From positions 4,238,501-4,302,500 of the forward strand of contig OX335651.1 of NCBI GenBank assembly GCA_946894095.1: 64,000 nt of DNA, read 5' to 3'. Positions 53,691-64,000 of this stretch are shown piece after piece (positions within the stretch are counted from its first letter, which is position 1; each line of letters starts with the position of its first letter). Under the pieces are notes generated by a model. The model had not been told where the DNA came from, did not search any database, and saw nothing but the letters and a program-made list of their open reading frames with translations. A program made the position numbers and the translations under genes. The stretch comes from Incurvaria masculella. Lineage: Eukaryota > Arthropoda > Insecta > Lepidoptera > Incurvariidae.

Positions 53691-55750
53691 CATAAGATTT
53701 TCCCGCGCACATTTTATAACGCTCATGCGTTCCATAAAAAAACCGATCCGGAATCCATAAAGTGGTGAATATCGTGCGGGACTCGCATCCTGTGCCGTCC
53801 ATTACTTAATTGCCTCCCGTCCGGGGATCTATCTCCGGCGCCGGGCGGCGGAGGGGCGGGAGGGGAGCGGTCGCGGCACCGCCACTCATAAATTCATCAT
53901 TTATGGGCAAATGTGATGGGAAAAATGGCTGTCTTCAAATTTGCATGAACGTTTCACGCCTGCGCTCCCGTCGCAGCTGTGTCAACACTAACGCGGATAG
54001 ATACTCGTAACGTGTGGTTCAAAAATCGAATGAAATCGATAATCATTTATTGCGTAACCACTTGCAATAGTACAAACAAAATGGTGAACAAACGCTACTT
54101 AAGCATATGTTTAGTAATTACCTATATGTGTAGCCGTAGATAATCAAACGTTTTTTTTCCCTTAAACAAGGCATTAGAAGGTAAAGTTGTTTTGTATCCC
54201 GCAACAGAACTTAAGCGAATACGTTTAATTTCCTTGTGGCCATTTTATTAGATCACCTGTAAATTCCGAAGATTAAAATTTTTGTCGTAAACACAAACAC
54301 AATAACCATTTTAACATCAACAAAAATAGATCTATACTTCTCATTTCATTTCAACAACTCTAGTCCGTACGATTCGAAATGAACAAGAAAATCAATCGGA
54401 TGCTCACAGACAACTGAGGAAATGGCTAAGGAAATCGAACACGGACTTTCTTAACGGAAATGATGGAAAGATAGAAGATCATCGCAATAAAGATATTCCA
54501 CGGTATTATGAAACATATGTTCAACACTAACTTTGAGATGTACCTACATCGTCATTTTATTTTCTACTCTGTCGAGTTAACGAAGGCATATGCCTTCTTT
54601 TCTTCATTTATAGGTTTTTTTTTTTTTATACCGCAACGCAGGTATAGCGTTGAATCAACGTATGTAAGTATATTCTTTAACACTGTGCTAGTAAGAGGCA
54701 TTGATTACGCGAAGAGGGACTGTAGGAGAATTCCAAATTACGGGCATACAGCAGGGTGGCGAAATTGGTTAGACGCAATACCAGCGAATGGTATGATTTG
54801 CTGGTTTGGCTCCAGCCTTGCAGTATATTTCTTAAAGTAGTTCTTTTTACAGGGAACTTTATTTAATTGATGTGTCCTTGCTTCTCGGTTGATTAACATA
54901 CATATCACATTTATTGAAATAAGCTATACGTACTTGCTTAGTAAGAAAAAGTATATATAATTATTAATTTGGTTGTCTTCAAAACATTATCTAGGCTACA
55001 ATATGAAGCATTCTAGACGTTAGCGGAATGTTGTAATTAGACTCTCCACTTAATAGGTTGAAACGATATTTTCTGAGACAATCTAACCCTTATCCAGGCC
55101 ATATATTGTAATTAAATACTTGTCTACGTACTGTGAACGTTAATAGCTTGAATCTAAGATTTCTTGATCGGGTAGTAAGCATTACATGTTGCGAGTCCGC
55201 CTCTCCTTTGGCGTAAACTGTGGATAGCAGACTCTATACTGCCTCTGAAGAGGAATTTAGTATGTCTCATGTTACTGATGTTCCTAAACATAATTGCAAG
55301 GATTCTCACACCTCCTTGCACCAACAAATACAAAAAACTTGAAAACAACTCTTGAACCTAGAATCTTGATAGAATACTGTTGCCACTGGTGCCACACACA
55401 CGAATACAGGCTGTCCTTGGACTCAGTACAGAGCTGAGGCAACCGTCTTATTGGGGAACCGAAACTAACCGATAACCTGGAGTATCTGAGCCTTATACGG
55501 CTTGCATCCTTCCAATGGAGAATCGGAGCAGCCATTTGTGGTTGACATTAGGCTTTTGTTCCGTTCCCCTGTCCACGGCTAGAGTATGCAACGGTTTGCC
55601 GGCGAGCGCTCTACCTTCAACTTGGGAATCTTATTGGGGGGTATTGTGCCTCGCTGAGCGTGGTTTCGCAAGGTGAGGAGTAATTGGCGGTTTCGTATTT
55701 CAGTGCTGTTACTAAATATTATGAAATTACAGCAGAAGTACATGCCTTAA
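53691..55750. other. Intergenic DNA with a GC-rich patch
   Basis: 53815-53900 is GC-rich (GGCGCCGGGCGGCGGAGG) and is followed by CATAAATTCATCATTTATGG and AAAAATGGC. No recognised gene. A family E copy lies at 54857-54962. Confidence 0.4.
54857..54962. mobile_element. Family E MITE, right half
   Basis: TTGATGTGTCCTTGCTTCTC, GGTTGATTAACATACATATC, ACATTTATTGAAATAAGC and TTAGTAAGAAAAAGTATATA match the right half of the other family E copies. The left arm is not found. Confidence 0.7.
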
Positions 55751-56246
55751 GGTGGCCCAACCCGGCGGGACTAACTCATTCGCGGGCACTGTACAAAACC
55801 GTGCTGTTGCGCACTGGGACCTTCTCTGTTTCAAAGAAAAAGACAGGCTCCGTGATGAGGAAGATGCAACATGTCCACAAAAAAGACAATATGCATAGTG
55901 CATGATTTGGTAAGATTTACGAAAATTTTGATTTCAAAACGACTTATAGCTAAAAAAAAACCACGACCGCTGTAGTCAAAAATCTAACAAAAACCAAATA
56001 GATTATAAATCTTGATTAAAAAGTCTATGTCTGATGACTAGTCTTTTTAACATTTTCTTACTTTATCATTGCGTAATAAACCACCAAAGTTATTGTATAA
56101 AACGCAATTTTGCAATGCCAACGGTCATCAGACATCTAGTTCGATCAAATAAAGCTCTTTTGAGCAAAATTTGGGATCTCTGATAAGAAATATGGGCGTG
56201 ATATTCTTTCCCCGTTTGTATGGGGAGTTGAGCGGGTTGGGCCACC
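55751..56246. mobile_element. TTAA-flanked MITE (GGTGGCCC ends), copy B
   Basis: TTAA at 55747-55750 and 56247-56250. Ends GGTGGCCCAACCC and GGGTTGGGCCACC are perfectly complementary. It contains ACTGTACAAAACCGTGCTG and GGACCTTCTCTGTTTCAAAG. About 496 bp, non-coding. Confidence 0.95.
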
Positions 56247-56250
56247 TTAA

Positions 56251-57816
56251 GTGCTCTTAAGCGCCAAAAATAGCCAGAAGCGCCGTTGGGATGTAATTCA
56301 GCAAACGTTTATTGATCTTTTCTACTCAATATAAAGTTTCCACGTGTGTCGCAAGAGAAGTTTTAAAAAACGTACCAAGTAAAGCGGCTAGGCATTCCCC
56401 GGGAGCACCCCTCGAGGGCATAAGTACCGCGGTGTGCGGTCTCGTACCTACCGGTGATTCGAGCACTGTAAGCGTCGCAGCCCGCGCCATTAGACCCCGC
56501 AAATTGCTATTGGCAAATATTTTCCCGTCGGCGGCGGCGGCGGTGGGCTCGTTTATTTCGCATTTCGGTCACGACCGATACGCCCTGGCCCACTCCGCTG
56601 CCGAAATCACTTGTGTTCACGCACGTTCGGCGGCCACAGTGCGCGGAGGGAACAGGAACGGTACTCCAAAGTCGATCTCGCTTCGGAAACGTTACTTGAA
56701 CGCATAACATCACTTACTGCGTGTCGGGCAATTCGTCGAATGCGTGTGCGAAGTTATGCCTCGGACGAGGGGCGGTGGGCCAATAGTGCAGGCAGCCCAG
56801 TAACTACTGGACTGGCCTCGTTGGTAAGGAGGCTATTATTTAGTAGTATTGACTATGTCGGAATGACTGGCGTAGTTGCACCTTAAACTCATCCTTAAAG
56901 CAACGGCAGCGTAACCACGTATTAGTGTTAGTCTGCGACTTCGCTCCGTTGATTATGCATGCATATTATATCCAATGAACAACACTAGTTAGTACCTGGG
57001 CTGTAAGAAATAGTTCGTCCCAAAACGGTACAGTGATGATATTTGTAATCAAGACAGATTGATATAAATGCATAACAAAATCAACAAATTATTTAAATTG
57101 CAATGTTCCCTAAAACAAACCACAATCATAACCGAGGTTTTCAAATTTTCAATTGTGAGCAAATATCAAGAAGTTAAGGTTTATTTTTAAACTAAATATT
57201 TTTTTATTGCATTTTAAGGCGTCGCCACTGTTCTGTCTGAGAAATTGTATCGTTGTAGAGGTAAGCTGAAGGAAGTGCTACGTCACTTCTTACCCAGTTC
57301 TCGCTAGATTTTGGGGGAAATGTAGGTCTGACGGGTTGTTTACGGTATTATTTTTACTTTTCGATTGATTTATGAATTCAATGTTGAATGTTAAAAATAA
57401 AACATGCCGAAAAATAGATCTAAGTCTAATATCATCACGGTTGCAGCGATCAGCTATCTATGTCCCTTAACATTAAAATAATTCAAAGACTGGAAATAAT
57501 TTAATGGCTCTAAATATGTAATTAACATTCGATAATAAGCGAGAAACTGCGAGAAATTATTATATTTGCACTGAAATAGATTTTGCCTTTTATATACCTC
57601 GTGTTTGGGGGCACGTTTCAACATTGTCTAATAATCACGTTTAATTTTATAAACGGAACAAGAAGCGTTTCATAATAGGTAGTAAGCGTATTTGTACGTG
57701 TCCACTCTTGTGATTTGGACCGTGTAGCATATCATTCCTATTCCGAGCCAGAGTCCTGTTTTCTAATGTTAGTAACATTAAGCTATTTATTTTCTTATTA
57801 GTTCGCTTCGCCAGGG
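56251..57816. other. GC-rich island then AT-rich DNA, no supported gene
   Basis: 56385-56700 is GC-rich with a GGCGGCGGCGGCGG run. A 131-codon frame crosses it (56312-56707, MIFSTQYKVSTCV...). Its Ala/Arg/Ser-rich product has no recognisable domain, and the opposite strand is also open, so composition may explain it. A SINE-tail scrap may lie at 57428-57465 (CTAATATCATCACGG). Confidence 0.35.
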
Positions 57817-57928
57817 CGTGTATTCTTGGCATTCAGTCATTGCGGATTCAGTAGAGTTAACAGTAATGTCAAAGTAAATTCTTCTTCTGTTAACTCTACT
57901 GAATTCGCAATGATGCCAAGAATACACG
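57817..57928. repeat. Long hairpin, about 45-bp arms
   Basis: 57817-57863 (CGTGTATTCTTGGCATTCAG...CAGTAGAGTTAACAG) pairs with 57887-57928 (CTGTTAACTCTACTGAATTC...GCCAAGAATACACG). There is one 5-nt bulge and one mismatch; the loop is 23 nt. Confidence 0.95.
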
Positions 57929-58259
57929 TCTTGATCTTAGTGCCCCATATTGAGCTCGTTTCTTTGTCGATTTAGCATAGTATGTCTCGGACAATAAATG
58001 AGTATTTCTTCTCCTGGTCTAAACGAAGGGAGTTTTTTTACGCCGCATAACCCGTGCTTAAAATGTCAACATAGTGAACTCGAAATGGTATTTGTATCAG
58101 AAATTGTATTTGTCAGTCAAGCTGAAGCATGCTCACGACCCAGGAATTACGACCCAGGATTTGCCGAATCTCGCCTGACAGACCGTACTAATAAAATTAA
58201 ACGTAAGTATACTTGAATTTCAGCGCTGCGGAAATAGGGATTTACTCAAATCGTGACTA
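57929..58259. other. Intergenic DNA, no supported gene
   Basis: Nothing recognised. Confidence 0.5.
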
Positions 58260-58620
58260 AGTATGGATCTAGCTTGTTGTGGTAATACCAACGAGGAAGG
58301 CAGGACGGAGGTGGCCACCGAAACGAATGATTGTAGGGGCCGCCGCGCAGCTACTTTTACAAACAATAGCGGTAGCGCCGGCGAGGTAGTTCGGTCACGA
58401 ATTCGCTCACCACTGAGGTTCTGGAGTTCCAACAACACGATATAACATTTAAAAACTTCACAGGACGCTATTTGCTGCATTGCACATTCGATGCTGCGCG
58501 TCCCAAATTCGTAAGCAAACTAACTCGTCAGTGCATTTACACAATCTAGTGTGAGTTTCGATCGCCACCCCAGTACTTCCTTCCTCGCTGGGTAAGACCG
58601 AAGCACAAACAGCTAGGACC
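58260..58620. repeat. Family G diverged repeat, copy 2
   Basis: GCGGTAGCGCCGGCGAGG, CACGAATTCGCTCACC, CATTCGATGCTGCGCGTCCC and AAATTCGTAAGCAAAC parallel the block at 5225-5620. Confidence 0.5.
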
Positions 58621-59439
58621 GTTTACAAATTCACGCACTAACTATCCGGCTAATCACGGTGACAGGGCAGCGGAGGCCGCTAATGGCGGAGGTGTCAGCG
58701 CTTTGATGAAGCAGAGTTCAGTAAGTTTGCCGGTCAAACGTTGACGCCATGGTTAGGGTAGAGTAGACAAAAGTAGCAGAGAGATCAGGAGATGATTTGG
58801 ACATGCGGATTGTATGATAGTTGAATGAATGACTATGCCAATCAACAATATAGTAGTATCATACGGTGCAAGCATACCCAAGTAATTTGCTTTGAAAGTT
58901 GAGGTATGTAGCGAGATTATGTTAGAATAATAAGGGAAAAGTATTCTGTGATTGATAGCCCTATCGACACTGCTCACCACTTCGGAAAAACACAGTTTCC
59001 CCTTCCTAACTAATTACATAGGTTTAGACCTGACTGATTTAGAAATTCTGGATTTGTAAAATAGATTTCAGAATGTCTCTCTTCATCACCCCAAAGGTTG
59101 ACTGGAAGAAATCACTCCTAGTGATAAGTCCGCCTTTGTGCAATTTTGTTGTTGTTTCGAATTGTTTTTGTAATTGTACTTGTTTTCTATTGCACGATAA
59201 AGAATTTATTTATTCATTCATTCATTCATAGATTGTTCGATATTCAGTGAAACGACATCGCACCTGTTAGGTAGTCTCCTAAATGCGGTCTACATTTGAA
59301 ATAACGTAGAAAGTGTAATAATGTACCTTATGCTAAGCTCTGAACGTATTTCAAGGTGAAATACTAATGTCTCGTTTTCGAATTTCATGGACGAAAGTAT
59401 ATCCCCCGAGCTCCTTGTAAAAGAAACCAGCTACGCGTT
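58621..59439. other. Intergenic DNA with a retroelement tail
   Basis: CACGATAAAGAATTTATTTA followed by (TTCA)n ends at 59229 and looks like a LINE 3' tail. No coding. Confidence 0.45.
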
Positions 59440-61052
59440 CCCTGAGGGTCGCGGAGAGTCTCATTATGTCTCGCCGCGGAGTGACGGCGAGAGCGGCGCC
59501 TCACGCCGTCACGTCGCGCGTCTCCCCGCGAGCCTCAACCGCGTGACGCTCGGGATTCAGGGACAATCCCGCTATGAAAAGTTGATCTGAAGCGGTGATA
59601 CTTTTATCGTTTTTCGTTTAGGCTGTTAAAAATACCTACGTCCAAGTGAAGAACAAGTAATCCCTAAGTGCATACTCCAGACAAGGGAACTTCTAATTCG
59701 CAGCTCGCATTTGTGCTCACTAAATTAAAATTGGATAGTTGCGGCAATACCTTGCCTTTCCTCATACCTAATAATTATTGTACACCATTATAAAAAACAG
59801 TTTACAAAAGGCGGGCCTAATGCCAAAAGGTATTCTCTTCCCTACCAGAAAAATACCTATGTCCAAGTGAAGAATAAGTAATCCCTCAGTGCGTACTCCA
59901 GACCATGAAACTTCGAATAATAGCTCGCGTTTGTGCGAATTTTGCGAACTTCATAGTTGCGGCAATACCAAAACGGCCGCTCGTCCGTTTTACTCGAGCT
60001 CGAAATGCGAGTAAAATAGCCCGGTACCTACATACCCGGACCGCTAAATTGTGTCTCTGAACACAATATCCGCGAGTGACAGCGAACGGCGCCTCACGCC
60101 GTCACGTCGCGCGTCTCCCCGCGAGCTTCAACCGCGTGACGCTCGGGATACGAGGGCAATCCCGCCATGGGAAGTTGATCTGAATCGGTGATACTTTTAT
60201 CGCTTTTCGTTTAGGCTGTTAAAAATACCTATGTCCAAGTGAAGAACAAGTAATCTCTCAGTGCGAACTCCAGACCATGGAAATTCGAATTATAGCTCGC
60301 GTTTGTACTCACTAACTTTGCGAATTTGATAGTTGCGGTAATACCAAAACGGCCGCTCGTCCGTTTTACTCGAACTCGAGGTGCGAGAACAATAGCCCGG
60401 TACATACGCGGATCGCTAAATTGTGTCTCTGAACACGATAATCGCGAGTGACAGCAACGGCGGCTTCAACCGCGTGCCGTTCGGGATTCGGGTGCAATCT
60501 CCCCATTTGAAGTTCTTCTGAAGCGATGATACTTTTACCGTTTCACGTTTAGGCTGTTAAAAAATACCCAGGTTCAAGTGAAGAACAAGTAATCAATCAG
60601 TGCGTACTCCAGACCAGGTAACTTCGAATTCGCAGCTCGCATTTGTGCTTACTAAATTTGCAAATTGGATAGTTGCGGCAATACCAAAACGGCCGCTCGT
60701 CCGTTTTACACGAAGTGGAGATACGAGAACAATAGACCGGTACATACGCGGATCGCTAAATTGTGTCTCTGAACACGATATTCGCAAGCAACAGCGAAAA
60801 CGGCGCCTTTGACGCCGTGACGTCGCGCGTTTCCCCGCGAGCTCCAACCGCGTGACGCTCGTGATTCGGGGGCAATCCCGCCATTTGAAGTTCTTCTGAA
60901 GCGATGATACTACCGTTTCTCGTTTAGGCTGTTAAAAATACCCAGCTTCAATTTAAGAACAAGTTATCCCTCAGTGCGTACTCCAGACCAGGTAACTTAG
61001 AATTCGCAGCTCGCGTTTGTGCTTACTAACTTTGCAAATTGCATAGTTGCGG
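59440..61052 (+). repeat. GC-rich tandem array, about 340-375-bp units
   Basis: Unit landmarks repeat in order: CGTCACGTCGCGCG, CAACCGCGTGACGCTCGGGA, TTTAGGCTGTTAAAAATACC, CAAGTGAAGAACAAGTAATC, GCAGCTCGCATTTGTGC, CAATACCAAAACGGCCGC, ATAGCCCGGTACATACG. The TTAAAAATACC landmark falls at about 59625, 59849, 60222, 60562 and 60940. Each unit has an inverted repeat TTTTACTCG...CGAGTAAAA. A 97-bp unrelated block sits at 59752-59848. Frames inside are not conserved between units, so this is not a gene family. Confidence 0.9.
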
Positions 61053-62434
61053 CCACAGAAATCAGAATTATTAACTAGAACGGTCAAGAAGTCAGCTTAG
61101 TATGGAAACCGAGCGTGTCAAGCTTGGCACCCACACAACCACATATAATACACAGATGTCGCCCGACGCGCGGCGAAACCAATCATATGGGGCGCATCCA
61201 CCTGCGTCAAACACATACATCGAAGTGTCGGTGCGCGGGTAGCGCACTACCACCTTCTCAGATCACCCGTCGGTGAAGGCGTCGCGCTGTGGATTGACGA
61301 GTATCGATAATTGTTATTTTGACTATCGATACAATTGAGTTCTCATAGAAATAGATAGGTACTTTTTTATTTCGTTTTCTGCGTTGTTAGGAAGTAAAAT
61401 TACCAGCGCAATATTTTCATTATGTCACGGTGCATTGAACTGTTTTAATTCATACCATAGCTAGGAAAATTAGCGGAAAAAAACGTTTTTTTTTTCGATT
61501 TTAACTAAAAGTTAAATTTAATCGTATTAACTTGCCATATAGCTGTATTAAACGGAGTTATGGCCCAAACGTTAACCAGGTTTCCCTAGGCATATTTAAA
61601 GCAAAAAACCGGCCAAGTGCGCGTCGGACTCGCACACGAAGGGTTCCGTACCGTCGTAAAAGATTTAACACAAAAAATAACTTCTTTGTAATTTGTGTAA
61701 TTTTGAAATTTTACCTTTGTTTTTATAGCGGCAAAATAAATACACACTCGGTGAAAATTTCAGCTGCCTACCTATTACGGTTCATGAGATACAGCCCTGT
61801 GACAGACGGACGGACGGACGGACAGCAGAGGCATAGTAATAGGGTTCCATTTTCACCCTTTGGGTACGAAACCCTAAAAAGGTAGCGATAAAAGCGACCG
61901 CCTCTTTTTACTGGACAATATGCAAGTAATGAAAAGTTTTTATTAACTAAAACATAACTGTAATAATAGAAACATCGATAACGCTAATTCTTAGTACTAT
62001 TACTACCCACTACCCAGATAAGCAAAATAAACGTTCAAACGCACTCAAATTTCATATCGAAATAACCATAACACTAAGAAATAAAATCGATAAAACTCAT
62101 TATTTGTCACATCACTACCCAACGCGACTGGGTTAGCGGAGAAATTATTTCGAAAAATGATTTAAATATACAAATAACTGTTTTAGAATTGGCTTACCTA
62201 TGAAATGTGATGCCATTGTTTTTGTAGGACACGTTCTCGTTTCGGTTTTTGCAGATCCGCACTGAACAATTAGGCATTTCGAAAATAATCTGGACAAACG
62301 CGCACGCGCCGCGATCGGGTACGAACTGAGCGGCCGGCGTGACGTCACGTTTGCTTTTGGGATTTTGGGTATAAGGCCGCCACGGAAATCGCGCGCGTCG
62401 CCCGTTCTAGTTTAGTATATTCCGATTTCTGTGG
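61053..62434. mobile_element. 1.38-kb TIR transposon inside the tandem array
   Basis: Left end CCACAGAAATCAGAATTATT and right end reverse-complement CCACAGAAATCGGAATATAC both continue to ACTAGAACGG (about 31-bp imperfect TIR). TTGCGG flanks both ends (61047-61052 and 62435-62440), and the array sequence AGTTGCGGCAATACC is restored without the element. No transposase frame is seen. It carries a nested family C copy. A 6-bp TSD is uncommon, and the superfamily is not assigned. Confidence 0.9.
61603..61880 (+). mobile_element. Family C A-tract repeat, copy 10
   Basis: GCAAAAAACCGGCCAAGTGC, GTCGGACTCGCACACGAAGG, GGTTCATGAGATACAGCCC, (GACG)n, GGGTACGAAACCCTAAAAA. Nested in the TIR element. Confidence 0.9.
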
Positions 62435-62900
62435 TTGCGGCAATACCATAACGGCCGCTCGTCCGCTTTACTCGAACTCGCAGTCACGTTGCGCGTTTCC
62501 CCGCGAGTTTCAACCGCGTGACGCTCGGGATTCGGGGGCAATCCCGCCATGAGAAGTTCATATGAAGCGGCCATACGTTTAGGCTGCTAAAAATACCTAC
62601 GTTCAAGTGAAGAACAAGTAACCCCTCAGTCCGTACCAGGGACCCCGTATACCGCCCGTATACCGGGCTGTTTTACACGAAATTTCGAGTTTGAGTAAAA
62701 CGAACGAGCGGCCGTTTTGATATTTCCGTATCAGTCGAATAGTCACTAAGAGCACGAACATGAACTTCGAGTCCATTCGAATTCGAGTCAATTCGCAGCT
62801 CATGTTGTGCAATACCAAAACGGCCTCTCGTCCGTTTTACTCGACCTCGAAATGCGAGTAAAATTAAAAAGCGATTTGGTGTATTCCTTAAATGCCTGCT
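62435..62900 (+). repeat. Tandem array, distal part, partly inverted
   Basis: Resumes with TTGCGGCAATACCATAACGG and runs through CAACCGCGTGACGCTCGGGA and CAAGTGAAGAACAAGTAACC. At 62660-62730 the unit core is inverted (TTTTACACGAAATTTCGAGT...GAGCGGCCGTTTTG) before another forward piece (CAATACCAAAACGGCC, 62810). Confidence 0.85.
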
Positions 62901-64000
62901 ATATTCAATGATTGAAACCTACGAAATCGATTATCTTAACGATTTTTCGATCAATGATTTATGACTCGTAATAGAGGCTCAGTACCTTCTTTACTTAACC
63001 TTCGTTGAACACTGGGTTTAGCTGTTCATTATTTAATTTTATACAGTTATTTACATTTATATTTATTGTAGATGTTCTTTGGAATTCGCCCAGTTTTTTT
63101 ACGGTAAAACCAAAAGGATCTAAATATTAAATATAAGAATATTATTTGAATCCAGGCTTAAGAAAGCTAGATCACTTCAGGGATTTAATTTTTCAGATGC
63201 TTTCAATAGACTCAATCTCATCCAACCGTCGGTGTTTCGTAGGCTTAATGTGACGTCACGAGCCTAAAATCACTCCGCCGCGCCGGAGCGACTAATTCTA
63301 AATGGATTTGTGCGCTGTGACGTCACCCTTCAGAGTTAATTTCCACTTCGAAGCAGAGTCGCGTAATGGGAGTGGTTCACAGACAAAATTTTGCATATTC
63401 ATAAAGATTTTTCACAAGTGTTCTGTGGTATTATTTTATTTTAAATAATACTTATTACATTTAAATATATTGTACAATCATCAAGGTAATATTACATGTA
63501 CTAACAAAGAGGATATTGTAGCGTAGGCTGCAGTAGGCCTAGCGTTTCGAGGATATAAAGTTACACTAAATATAACACCATATAGCCTCGATCGCTAACC
63601 TATGACAATGTTATCAAATTAGACAATGCGTTGACTTATCGATTGAACCCTTCTCAAAGGTTTTAAGGGTCCCGTCGCAAAACAGCTAAAAAAGGGACAC
63701 TTAGCAGTCTGGCTCTGGTGTCTGTAGGTCATACATTTTGTCCCCGAATTGTTCCCTTATGAACAGTACTTTGGAACATTCTGAAAGCAATTACTAAGAC
63801 AGGTACACTTACTTAGTTGTGCACCAACTAATTACTTTGGCTCAAGACGTCGTACTTTTTGAGAAAAAGATAGATTTCTAAAGCGCTCATTTTGTATGCA
63901 ATTGCAAAATAAGCATCAGGCGAGGGCGAATTTCTTCTGTCGCGGAAACACAAACGTGAGAACATATAGGTTAGAAAAACAGTAGAGTTTCGGATATGAT
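62901..64000. other. Intergenic DNA, two TGACGTCA palindromes
   Basis: No gene recognised. TGACGTCA (CREB/ATF-type site) lies at 63251-63258 and 63318-63325 within a GC-richer segment. Confidence 0.4.

Noticed and set aside
56312..56707. A 131-codon protein gene
   Set aside because: The frame lies in a GC-rich block with the other strand also open, the product is low-complexity, and no domain is recognisable.
59440..62900. A CRISPR array or a gene family in the repeat array
   Set aside because: Units are 340-375 bp with no short spacers, this is eukaryotic DNA, and frames are not kept between units.

Overview
The window looks like a stretch of gene-poor nuclear DNA from a moth or butterfly. 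It is AT-rich and contains no convincing host protein-coding gene, no rRNA or tRNA gene, no CRISPR array and no bacterial-style operon. The assignment rests on its dispersed repeats. One is the family beginning near CCGGCCAAGTGCGAGTCGG and ending TACGGAACCCTAAAAA, which I know as common in Lepidoptera. Another is a set of SINEs with 5S-rRNA-like or tRNA-like heads. From memory, noctuid moths such as Helicoverpa carry SINE families of this sort. The exact species cannot be read from the sequence.

Layout. 0-8 kb: a decayed LINE 3' end split by a 5S-headed SINE, then A-tract repeats (family C), two copies of a minus-strand retroelement (family D), and a palindromic MITE (family E). 8.4-10.5 kb: a minus-strand non-LTR reverse transcriptase split by a 642-bp DNA element with an 8-bp target duplication. 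10.5-21 kb: mostly featureless DNA with several tandem duplications, SINE fragments and a GC-rich patch at 19.7-20 kb. 21.4-23 kb: a 5S-headed SINE tail-to-tail with the C-terminal part of a second LINE carrying a CCHC and restriction-like-endonuclease-like module. 24-45 kb: dense SINE territory, including a tandem triplication that copied a SINE, a foldback element with a SINE in one arm, a LINE fragment at 41.3 kb and a three-family nested composite at 42.5-43.6 kb. 45-57 kb: a direct/inverted repeat structure, three TTAA-flanked MITEs, more SINEs and C-family elements, and GC-rich patches. 57.8-64 kb: a long hairpin and a GC-rich tandem array of about 340-375-bp units, interrupted by a 1.38-kb terminal-inverted-repeat element.

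Nothing here forms a pathway. The window reads as a nesting record of mobile elements. The clearest results are one SINE body joined to at least three different Pol III heads, several insertions whose exact ends and target duplications can be read against uninterrupted relatives, and two apparently unnamed TTAA MITE groups. Family letters (C, D, E, G) are labels used only in this report.
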